A DNA stretch of 38,313 bases from Candidatus Binatia bacterium. GTDB lineage: Bacteria; Desulfobacterota; Binatia; UBA9968. Each line of letters begins with the position of its first letter. Positions within the stretch are counted from its first letter, which is position 1. This document shows positions 31,832-38,313 of this stretch, piece by piece. Made by a program: the position numbers and the translations under genes. Below the pieces are notes generated by a model. It was not told the origin of the DNA. It saw nothing but the letters and a program-made list of their open reading frames with translations, and made no database searches. The stretch spans positions 1 through 38,313 of the forward strand of contig DASXUF010000005.1 of assembly GCA_036504975.1 (NCBI GenBank), written 5' to 3'.

Positions 31832-32509
31832 CTATCTACCCCTGAGAAGCCAGACGTAGTCGGGTTCGTTCCTGATACTATCCAGGGCTGTATCTACCTT
31901 GACATAGCCGATGTCGCTGTAGCCCAGCTTGAGCGCTTTTTCGAGCGACGGAATAGCTAAATCCTTTTTATCGTAGAATGCATAGAGCCGGGCTAAGTTG
32001 TAGTGGGCGCTTGCATTTTCTGGATTAGATTCCACGTTCTTGACTGCCTCGGCAATCCTTTTCTCGCGCTCCTGGAGCGCAGACTGATTTTTTTTCGCAG
32101 TCTCTAGGTTTTTGGGGGCCGTTGCGCTCTTTGGATCGATTTCCAGCGTTTTTTCCAGCTCGCGAATAGCTTCGTCGTAGCGTCCCGCCTTGTTATATAG
32201 AACGCCGAGATTGTTGCGGGCAATCGAATCGCGCGGATTGAGCTCAATGGCTTTTTGATAGTGGATGATGGCTTCCTCAAGGCGACCTTGCCGATCATAG
32301 GCGTAAGCGAGGTTTAGCCGAACGTTTGAGTCCGTCGGATTCAACCCCACCGCTTTAAGGAGCGGGTCGATCGCCTCACTGAACTTGCTCTGCTTGAGCA
32401 ACTCCACTCCCTCATTGCTCCGCTGAACGGCTTCGTCCGAGGTTGCCTGCGCCGAGAGCGCGTACGGCAGCAAAAGAGCCGTGCCGACAAATATAAGTTT
32501 AGCTATCAC
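31832..32509 (-). CDS. Exported TPR-repeat protein linked to pilY1
   Basis: This encodes about 225 residues. A signal peptide (IAKLIFVGTALLLPYALSAQ) is followed by at least three tandem TPR units (AIDPLLKAVGLNPTD, AIIHYQKAIELNPRD, AIRELEKTLEIDPKS) and a fourth unit after a linker rich in Lys/Glu (SAHYNLARLYAFYDKKDLA). GTG at 32509 is chosen because it overlaps the pilY1 stop as GTGA and has GAGGT before it; ATG 32527 is the alternative. The frame remains open to 32800, but that part is a shadow of pilY1. A periplasmic TPR protein coupled to PilY1 may assist pilus assembly (PilF/PilW-like pilotin role), though no lipobox is seen. Confidence 0.8.
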   Translation of the reverse strand: MIAKLIFVGTALLLPYALSAQATSDEAVQRSNEGVELLKQSKFSEAIDPLLKAVGLNPTDSNVRLNLAYAYDRQGRLEEAIIHYQKAIELNPRDSIARNNLGVLYNKAGRYDEAIRELEKTLEIDPKSATAPKNLETAKKNQSALQEREKRIAEAVKNVESNPENASAHYNLARLYAFYDKKDLAIPSLEKALKLGYSDIGYVKVDTALDSIRNEPDYVWLLRGR

Positions 32510-35388
32510 TGGAATACCTCGCGCCATCCCACAAGCTGTTTCAAAGCAGCAGGGCTGGGTAGCTGGGTATTGGTAATCTGCTGGTCGGTCGTGCCCGTAA
32601 CGGCCCAGATGGTGAACTGACCGCCCGAGGTATTCATTACGATCACTGGCCTTGACGGTATTCCGGTACCGATTGTCGTGGCATGGGCCGACGCGCTTTG
32701 CCCGGCATCCAACAGCGTCCCATCGGTGAGATTCAGGGCGGCATCGCCTGTAGTCATATTGACCGAATAAAGCTTGGCAGTTCCGCCGCCGGCGCCGCAA
32801 GTGACCGCAGTTGTGGGCGTGAAGGTTGTAAAAAGAACGATCTTGTTGAAAACGTCCGCGGACGCCAAAACTTTTTCCATATTCGCCAGGACAATATACC
32901 AGCCTTGCGTGACGGTGCCGGTGCCCAAAGTGAGATCGGTTAAAGACGATTCCGTAAGGAGGTTGCCATTCGCCATGTCGTTTGGATCGTCTTTGAACCC
33001 ATAAAACCGGTTCGTACTCGGCTTATTCATGGGATGGTTTCGGTCGCCCGTGCCAAAGAAAATCCAAAGGTTCTTGGCTGAATCATAAGCCAGGGCAGGC
33101 GGCGCATAGATTCCTTGCGCCGGATAATACTCGCCCGCAATGGGTGGATTCGCCTGCGTCGGCGCGGCCGCAAAAACGCGCTTGCCGGTCCAAGTGCTCG
33201 TGTTGCCCGTCGAAACATCAAACTTCCAAAGTTGCCCGCCAACGTCGCCGATATAGACATGGTCGATATATCCGTTATGGTCGAGGTCAACAGCGGACGG
33301 ATTTGCAGCGAGGCTGAAATTCATATACTTCCGGTCGTCTGTCACGCCGCCAGGGTTGTAGTACTCCCAGAGCTTGCTGCCGTCCGATAGATCGATGACG
33401 AAGAAGGCTTTGCCGGTATTGTTGTTCTGCGCGGTGTCATAGCCCCCGCCGACAAACGCCACCCACTTGTCCGCACCGGATATTGTAACTTTTCCAATGG
33501 CGGGTTCCGACCAGGTCTCGCCTAGTTTTGTTGAATCGGCGAAGCTCCACAGGTAGGCCGGATTGGTCGTATCGGTAATGTCGAGGGCGTAATACTTACG
33601 CCCGCCGCGCCTGAGGCCGGATACGGCGACGGTTTTCCATGTCGGCGTCGCGCCGATTTTTACGTCGGCAACGACGGGACTACCGTCCACGTAGAAGTCG
33701 TGTTGTCCGATAGTCGCCGTCAGATCTTTCAAATCGCCGAGAAGGTCGGGCGGGATTAAACCCCACAGCTCGGCCCCGTCGCTCTCGCGAATGGCGTGCA
33801 TGATGCCGTCGTTGGCGCCGGTAAGGAGTATGGTCGGCCTGCTGGCGACGCTGCTCGTCGTTTTGAATGCGTTGTAACTCGAATCCATGGAAACCATGAA
33901 CGGCGGAGTCACCAAAGCGGGAGTGGAATGAAAGATATCTCCCAGTTTCCAATTCCGCTCCTCGTTCGTAACAGTGTCGTCGTCTTCGTCATAGGTGTCG
34001 ACTCCCCTGATGAACTGGATGATGTCATTTTTTTCGGTGCCCGTCGCGGCATTCATCATCCCAGGGGTAATGCTCGCATTGCTGGTGGAAAAATCCTGCC
34101 GGGTGTTACTGATAACGGTGTAGATGTTTCGGCTGCTCGCCGTCATCGTGCTGAGCTGTTGGCCGGCATCCCATTGGAGGGCTGACGCGAGAGGGATGCC
34201 GTTCGCATCGACCTGAATCAACCCGTTGGAGTCGCGGTTATACGCCTTCAAAAAACCTTTCCAAAACGGATGGGATGGATTGGACTGAAACGACGCCAGG
34301 TAGGCGCGCTGGGCTCCGCTCGTACCGGTCGTGGGCACGACCGGCGTCGCAAAAGAATAAGTCGAATTCAGTACCTGGCTGATCGCGGCGTTGAGCGCCT
34401 TTTCCAAATCGGCGGCGTTGAACGCCTCGTAATAGCTGCCGCCGCCGTTTTTCGCGGTGTCTTTTAATATTTGGACCTTGCCGGGCTTGGCCGCGTCGTC
34501 CGGCAAAGCGAAGGCGATAACGTGCACGACGATATTTTGCACGCCGGAATAGGTGCCATTATGATCTTGTGTGAAAAGAGCCGTCGCCTCGAGCCGAGGA
34601 TCCGTGCTTCCGCCGGCGACGTCGTCCGTGAGGACGATCACGAAATTCGGCTGGCAGGAATATTCGATCGGACTGGGTACGCCCGTCAGGTGTCCTTCAT
34701 AATAATCGCCTGCGCTCTTCATCTGATCGCCGATCGGATTACCCGATGATTGATTGGTCATGGTCTGAATCGTATTGATCAGGGTCGCTTGGTTCGCGGC
34801 GGTCATGTCTTTGATCTCTTCCATTATTTTGCCGCCGCCGGCAGCGTATTTCATTGCGCCGAAACGGACCCCGCTCGTGTTAGTGATCAGATTGGTCAAA
34901 ACTGTCTTCATGATGTCGATCTTCGGTTGGTTCGTTCCGCAGGTAGTGCAAAGGGTATAGTTGAGGTAGTTTCCGTAATAGAGGCTGACGGCTGTTCCGC
35001 CGATCGTGCCGTTCCAATAGCCTCCGGTCGATAGGGCCGTTCGCGCAGCGCCTGGCGCCGCCGGGGAATCGGCGTCCGGCACCTGAGCAATGCTGTTTTT
35101 ATAGACCAGATAACATGGCGGGGAGCCAGGTTTACAGAGGGGGGTTGAGTTCACATATTTATAAACTTTGGTCGTATCGTAATTGGGCGTGCTAGTTGGA
35201 TATGTGGTGCCGGCAGCGTAAGGCTCCGATTTAATGGGTATGTCCATATTGGTGGCGCTGGTGATGGCGAGCATCACGTTGGGCTTTACATTAGCGCCGA
35301 AAATGTCGCTGTCATCGGCTAGCGCCTGCGGCAGGTGCCCGCCGAAGATAAGAGATACGATCAAGAACCATGCACTGGCTTTTTTCAT
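32506..35388 (-). CDS. pilY1: PilY1-like type IV pilus tip/assembly protein
   Basis: The 960-residue protein has a signal peptide (to about residue 24), an N-terminal von Willebrand A-like domain and a C-terminal beta-propeller of the PilY1 family (ILLTGANDGIMHAI, YVDGSPVVADV, YYALDITDT). A calcium-binding loop D-L-D-H-N-G-Y-I-D is present near residue 702. The VWA metal site is degenerate: where DxSxS is expected the sequence is T43-S44-A45-T46-N47. PilY1 proteins sit at the pilus tip and control extension, adhesion or mechanosensing. ATG 35388 is chosen because GAGGTGAAT precedes it; GTG 35394 is the alternative. The gene is coupled to pilX upstream and to the TPR gene downstream. Confidence 0.9.
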   Translation of the reverse strand: MKKASAWFLIVSLIFGGHLPQALADDSDIFGANVKPNVMLAITSATNMDIPIKSEPYAAGTTYPTSTPNYDTTKVYKYVNSTPLCKPGSPPCYLVYKNSIAQVPDADSPAAPGAARTALSTGGYWNGTIGGTAVSLYYGNYLNYTLCTTCGTNQPKIDIMKTVLTNLITNTSGVRFGAMKYAAGGGKIMEEIKDMTAANQATLINTIQTMTNQSSGNPIGDQMKSAGDYYEGHLTGVPSPIEYSCQPNFVIVLTDDVAGGSTDPRLEATALFTQDHNGTYSGVQNIVVHVIAFALPDDAAKPGKVQILKDTAKNGGGSYYEAFNAADLEKALNAAISQVLNSTYSFATPVVPTTGTSGAQRAYLASFQSNPSHPFWKGFLKAYNRDSNGLIQVDANGIPLASALQWDAGQQLSTMTASSRNIYTVISNTRQDFSTSNASITPGMMNAATGTEKNDIIQFIRGVDTYDEDDDTVTNEERNWKLGDIFHSTPALVTPPFMVSMDSSYNAFKTTSSVASRPTILLTGANDGIMHAIRESDGAELWGLIPPDLLGDLKDLTATIGQHDFYVDGSPVVADVKIGATPTWKTVAVSGLRRGGRKYYALDITDTTNPAYLWSFADSTKLGETWSEPAIGKVTISGADKWVAFVGGGYDTAQNNNTGKAFFVIDLSDGSKLWEYYNPGGVTDDRKYMNFSLAANPSAVDLDHNGYIDHVYIGDVGGQLWKFDVSTGNTSTWTGKRVFAAAPTQANPPIAGEYYPAQGIYAPPALAYDSAKNLWIFFGTGDRNHPMNKPSTNRFYGFKDDPNDMANGNLLTESSLTDLTLGTGTVTQGWYIVLANMEKVLASADVFNKIVLFTTFTPTTAVTCGAGGGTAKLYSVNMTTGDAALNLTDGTLLDAGQSASAHATTIGTGIPSRPVIVMNTSGGQFTIWAVTGTTDQQITNTQLPSPAALKQLVGWREVFQ

Positions 35389-35395
35389 ATTCACC

Positions 35396-35914
35396 TCATT
35401 GCGGCACTGGGCCGTATTTGACTTGAGCCTCGACTTCGCGCGCCGAGGCGAGAGGGCCTAAGCCCGTCACGTTTAGCTGGTATTGATAAAAAGCGTACCC
35501 CACCTGGTTGTAGCCTGTCCCTTGAGCGAGATTGTAGCCGGGGTCGGACGTAATGCCGTAAAGCTTCGATGGCTGGGGGGTCGTGCAATTATTGGTTGCG
35601 GCGAGGCTGCCTCCGCAATACGTCAATGTCCCGCTTGGGGTAGCTAGGATAGTTTGAGGAATTGTTATCGGATTGAGTCCTACTCGCGCAATTCCGTCGC
35701 TGACTCCGGCATCCGCAGCATAGAAGGCCTGAGTGCCGGCCTTATAATTAGCGCTGACGCGAAGATCGATACTGCTGAAGAACATGCCCGCGGCCGTAAT
35801 CGTTAGGATAATCACCATGAGCATGATCACGACGACGAGCGACACGCCGCGCTCGGAGCGCAAGGTTCGCATAGCGATCTTTAGTCTAGACCCGATGAGT
35901 TCAACTTCACCCAT
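35396..35914 (-). CDS. pilX: PilX-like minor pilin (set A)
   Basis: This encodes about 172 residues: SERG followed by a hydrophobic helix (VSLVVVIMLMVIILTITAAG), then SSIDLRVSANYKAGTQAFYA with ADAG, the PilX N-terminal signature. The protein lacks the usual Glu at mature position 5, as is common in PilX/GspK-like proteins. The start is uncertain: ATG 35914 is used, with in-frame TTG 35956 and ATG 35872 as alternatives. It ends immediately before the pilY1 ribosome-binding site, and PilX and PilY1 are known partners. Confidence 0.8.
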   Translation of the reverse strand: MGEVELIGSRLKIAMRTLRSERGVSLVVVIMLMVIILTITAAGMFFSSIDLRVSANYKAGTQAFYAADAGVSDGIARVGLNPITIPQTILATPSGTLTYCGGSLAATNNCTTPQPSKLYGITSDPGYNLAQGTGYNQVGYAFYQYQLNVTGLGPLASAREVEAQVKYGPVPQ

Positions 35915-35963
35915 TATCGTCTTCAGGATCCCTTTCTTTGTGCCTCCACCATTCAAAGAGCAA

Positions 35964-36587
35964 TCAAAAACGATTGCGTAAGTCGATGGTGGAATTCATA
36001 GTGATAGTTTGCTGGCCATTAAATTGAGTATCGGTGCTTTTGGATCTGACGGTAAGCAAGACGGACACTCTCTTGATATTGGCCGCAACTGCAGTCTCAG
36101 CTCCGTTGACATCGAAATACTTGAATTCGAAAACTATGATGTTGCCATCTGTCATAGTCGCAGGACCATTCCCATCTGTTCTCGATATATTTAACGAGAC
36201 AGGATCGTGCGTGTAAGTAATATCTTCTCCTGGATCTGCACAGTCACCATCTGCGGTATAGTCGTAAACAAAACGGATGCTGTTAATACTGAAGGCCACG
36301 ATCCCGTTGGCAGGATTGCCGCCGCATGGTATTTGACTCGGGAAATATCCCGAGTTTCTGATCTCACGCACCATCATATCGAGCGCAACACGCGCGTACT
36401 CCTGGGCCTCCATCCGGTGCTCCTGCACTTTGACGGTATGCGCCTGTACCCGGAAGACGCTATAGACCGCTCCTAGGACGATGAGGCTGAGACCCATAGC
36501 CACTAACAGCTCGACGAGCGTAAATCCTTTTTGATTTCTCAAGCTCATGGGTTTGGTCGACTGAAGGTTTAGAATTCGATCCGGCAT
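35964..36587 (-). CDS. pilW: PilW-like minor pilin (set A)
   Basis: The 207-residue prepilin has the cleavage site QKG/FTLVELLVAMGLSLIV, Glu at mature position 5 and one hydrophobic helix, followed by YARVALDMMVREIRNSGYFP, a PilW signature. It lies 16 bases after the pilV-like gene. Met14 (36548) is an alternative start that would give a shorter leader. It is a minor pilin likely in the initiation complex with FimT, PilV, PilX and PilY1. Confidence 0.87.
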   Translation of the reverse strand: MPDRILNLQSTKPMSLRNQKGFTLVELLVAMGLSLIVLGAVYSVFRVQAHTVKVQEHRMEAQEYARVALDMMVREIRNSGYFPSQIPCGGNPANGIVAFSINSIRFVYDYTADGDCADPGEDITYTHDPVSLNISRTDGNGPATMTDGNIIVFEFKYFDVNGAETAVAANIKRVSVLLTVRSKSTDTQFNGQQTITMNSTIDLRNRF

Positions 36588-36603
36588 CTTTTCTGCGCAG
36601 TTG

Positions 36604-37023
36604 TTAATTTGCCGAAGTGACCGTCAGATTATGGATCGTATAGTCCGTCCAATCTATCTTCGTTTCGATCAAGTTAGCCCCCCCGACAAGAGGCGAAGCG
36701 GGCGTTATTCTCCAACTCCGACTGAATGCCCCACCGGCGAGGTTGCTCTCTGAGCAGCCGAGAGAAGTATACTGGGGACAGGCAGCCATAACGGCATTAA
36801 AGGCTGTCGCGTTCATTGCTTTGAGCTGCTCGAGCCTGTCCTGAGCTAAATTGGCTGCAACCGTATGGTTTTCGCTCGTCTTGTTGGCTCTCGTGATCGT
36901 TATCGCGCCGACAGCTAGGCCCAAAATGGCGACAGAAAAGATACCCATTGCCACTAGGACCTCGATCATCGAGAAGCCTGCGCGCGATGCCAGCGGTTTG
37001 AAGAATGATAATTTGGCAATCAT
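36604..37023 (-). CDS. pilV: PilV-like minor pilin (set A)
   Basis: The 139-residue prepilin has the cleavage site RAG/FSMIEVLVAMGIF with Glu at mature position 5, one hydrophobic helix, and the PilV-type segment AANLAQDRLEQLKAMN. Two cysteines in the globular part may form a disulfide. It lies 13 bases after fimT in the same run. Confidence 0.85.
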   Translation of the reverse strand: MIAKLSFFKPLASRAGFSMIEVLVAMGIFSVAILGLAVGAITITRANKTSENHTVAANLAQDRLEQLKAMNATAFNAVMAACPQYTSLGCSESNLAGGAFSRSWRITPASPLVGGANLIETKIDWTDYTIHNLTVTSAN

Positions 37024-37036
37024 CTATCAGTCCTAG

Positions 37037-37459
37037 CTATTGGGTCAAAACTCTACCGGCCGCGTTGACCGTGACCGTTCTGTTAACACCGTTGTTTGTC
37101 AGCGTAATGGTGGTGACGGTAGCAGCACCGACGGTAGTGAACGTAGGGTTTGCAGGCACCACCGCAATCGTCGTTCCAGGATAAAGTTGGGTGAAATCCC
37201 GCGAGTCGGCCCCGAAATTATAGCTCGTCGGCGGCGTAAATGTTACGGTTACCGGAACGCGCTGAGAGATCGCTCTCATTCTTGCAAGTTGCAGGTCGGT
37301 CGCCACTTGCCGGGCAGCAGACGCAAGCCGAATGCCCGGAAGTAGAGCGTAAAATCTGGGGACCGCAATACCCATAAGAATCCCTGCAACCCCCATAGCA
37401 ACAAGCAACTCGATGAGAGTAAATCCACTAACTTTTTGGGCATATTTTTGCAAATTCAT
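37037..37459 (-). CDS. fimT: FimT/GspH-like minor pilin (set A)
   Basis: The 140-residue prepilin has the cleavage site VSG/FTLIELLVAMGVAGIL with Glu at mature position 5 and one hydrophobic helix, followed by ARQVATDLQLARMRAISQRV, the FimT/GspH signature. It is the first gene after the sigma-54 promoter at 37484-37499, with AGGT about eight bases before the ATG, so it leads the pilus operon. Confidence 0.87.
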   Translation of the reverse strand: MNLQKYAQKVSGFTLIELLVAMGVAGILMGIAVPRFYALLPGIRLASAARQVATDLQLARMRAISQRVPVTVTFTPPTSYNFGADSRDFTQLYPGTTIAVVPANPTFTTVGAATVTTITLTNNGVNRTVTVNAAGRVLTQ

Positions 37460-37483
37460 AACGTACCTGTGGGACGGATGCTG

Positions 37484-37499
37484 AGCTAGAAGTGTGCCA
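37484..37499 (-). promoter_or_regulatory. Sigma-54 (-24/-12) promoter of the pilus operon
   Basis: The minus strand reads TGGCACACTTCTAGCT: a perfect TGGCAC at -24 and AGC at -12 with exact GG-N10-GC spacing. The predicted start is near 37473, 14 bases before the fimT ATG. Pilin genes are classic RpoN targets (PilR), though pilR is not in the window. Confidence 0.6.
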
Positions 37500-37634
37500 A
37501 CCGGGAAGAAATGGGACAGACGACCGAACTACCTAAAAATCCAAGGTTTTTCTAGAAGGCTAGACGACGAACCGAGGTTTTAAGAGATAAATTCGGTGAC
37601 AAATTGCGTCAGGATAACAAAATGCGTACTGAAA

Positions 37635-38313
37635 TCATCCATCCGGCAGATAAAAATGAACGACTTCCCTACCGAAGAAAAGGTATATAACCGCTCCCAA
37701 GCAGAGAAACGGCGCGAACGGCAAGGCGTACTTGCCGCCTGCTCCGGCTTTGACCATCAGGATTACTCCGATGACGGAACCGGTGAGAGATGCAAAAAAC
37801 AACGTTAAGGGAATCGCCGGCCAGCCTAAGAAGGCTCCGATCATGGCCAGCAACTTCACATCTCCTCCTCCCATTCCCTCAGTCCCAGTAAACAGCTCAT
37901 ACAGCCAAGCTACCAGCAACAGAAACCCGCCGCCGGCCAAAATACCGAGCAGAGAATTGAGCGGGGACGGTGGGATAGAAAGGTAACCCGTAGGCCATGG
38001 ATACTGAAAAAACGAGGCGATCAGGCCTACACCGATTCCCGGCAGGCTGATCACATCCGGAACGATCCTTACATCAAGATCGATGAATGAGATGACAATA
38101 AGAGCGGCGACAAAGACAAGGTTAACGAAAAAACCCAAGCTCAGACCAAAGCGAAACAGCAGAGCCGCGGTCAAGACACCCATCAAAAACTCGACGAAAA
38201 AGTAGCGCGGCGAAATTCTTTCGTTGCAGAAGCGACATCGGCCGCGCAAAAACAGATAACTGATCAACGGAATATTGTCATAGAAGGGAATAGGCGCCGT
38301 GCAGTTAGGGCAG
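37635..38313 (-). CDS. pilD: Prepilin peptidase (type IV leader peptidase/methyltransferase), 5' end cut by window
   Basis: The gene continues past the window edge; the visible part encodes about 225 residues. The first codons at the edge read CPNC...YDNIPL, and further on RCRFCNERI supplies the second C-x2-C pair, so the four-cysteine zinc module of PilD straddles 38200-38313. About six membrane segments follow. The catalytic aspartates of this family are in FIDLDVRIVPD and GMGGGDVKLLA. PilD cleaves the leaders of the pilins encoded downstream and methylates the new N terminus. A TTG at 38267 is inside the gene and not the start. Confidence 0.93.
   Translation of the reverse strand, partial: CPNCTAPIPFYDNIPLISYLFLRGRCRFCNERISPRYFFVEFLMGVLTAALLFRFGLSLGFFVNLVFVAALIVISFIDLDVRIVPDVISLPGIGVGLIASFFQYPWPTGYLSIPPSPLNSLLGILAGGGFLLLVAWLYELFTGTEGMGGGDVKLLAMIGAFLGWPAIPLTLFFASLTGSVIGVILMVKAGAGGKYALPFAPFLCLGAVIYLFFGREVVHFYLPDG

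Noticed and set aside
32510-32800. N-terminal extension of the TPR protein
   Set aside because: It is an alternate frame of pilY1; the signal peptide and ribosome-binding site support GTG 32509.

Overview
The window comes from a moderately GC-rich Gram-negative bacterium. It carries two outer-membrane barrel proteins, Tat- and Sec-exported periplasmic proteins, a type IV pilus minor-pilin locus and -24/-12 (sigma-54) type promoters. The gene order tmk-holB-metG-tatD and the mix of families look like a deltaproteobacterial-type or related uncultured lineage (Binatota- or NC10-like). That placement is an inference and no rRNA or other marker here settles it.

Region 1 (about 95-13984, all minus strand) is a nitrogen-assimilation island. 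In transcriptional order it holds glnB (PII), amt, nasT (ANTAR antiterminator), nrtA-nrtB-nrtC (nitrate/cyanate-type ABC transporter), cynS (cyanase), a 63-residue unknown protein, nirA (ferredoxin-type nitrite reductase with a C-terminal Rieske domain), narK-like nitrate/nitrite transporter, nasA (molybdenum nitrate reductase) and a BBP2-like porin. Four leaders (before nrtA, the 63-aa gene, nirA and the porin) share one layout: two short hairpins with hexanucleotide loops, the second overlapping the 5' arm of an intrinsic terminator. This matches the known target of ANTAR antiterminators such as NasT/NasR. Two of the leaders start just downstream of good sigma-54 promoters, as does glnB. This looks like a compact nitrogen-limitation plus nitrate-responsive regulon that includes an outer-membrane porin and a tiny protein of unknown role.

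Region 2 (14203-17370) holds a DUF1646-type cation transporter, a nitrilase-superfamily amidase, a tandem universal stress protein and a small unknown protein.

Region 3 (17359-24124) is a probable metal (iron) uptake locus. A DtxR-family regulator is divergent from a PhnD-PhnC-PhnE-like ABC transporter, a cytochrome c/FTR1 iron permease fusion, a Com-like zinc-ribbon protein, a cupredoxin-like periplasmic protein (apparently frameshifted at a T run) and an outer-membrane barrel protein. A strong intrinsic terminator sits inside this gene run.

Region 4 (24121-28657) is housekeeping: tatD, metG, holB, tmk, then a stand-alone receiver-domain response regulator preceded by a possible short overlapping ORF.

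Region 5 (28761-38313, minus strand) is a type IV pilus locus with two minor-pilin sets. Set A follows a sigma-54 promoter: fimT-pilV-pilW-pilX-pilY1-TPR protein. Set B is a second, diverged set: fimT-pilV-pilW and a long PilX-like protein. The prepilin peptidase pilD lies upstream and is cut by the window edge. No tRNA, rRNA, CRISPR array, insertion sequence or prophage was recognised. No gene-free stretch exceeds 300 bases; the longest (1403-1698) is the porin promoter/leader.
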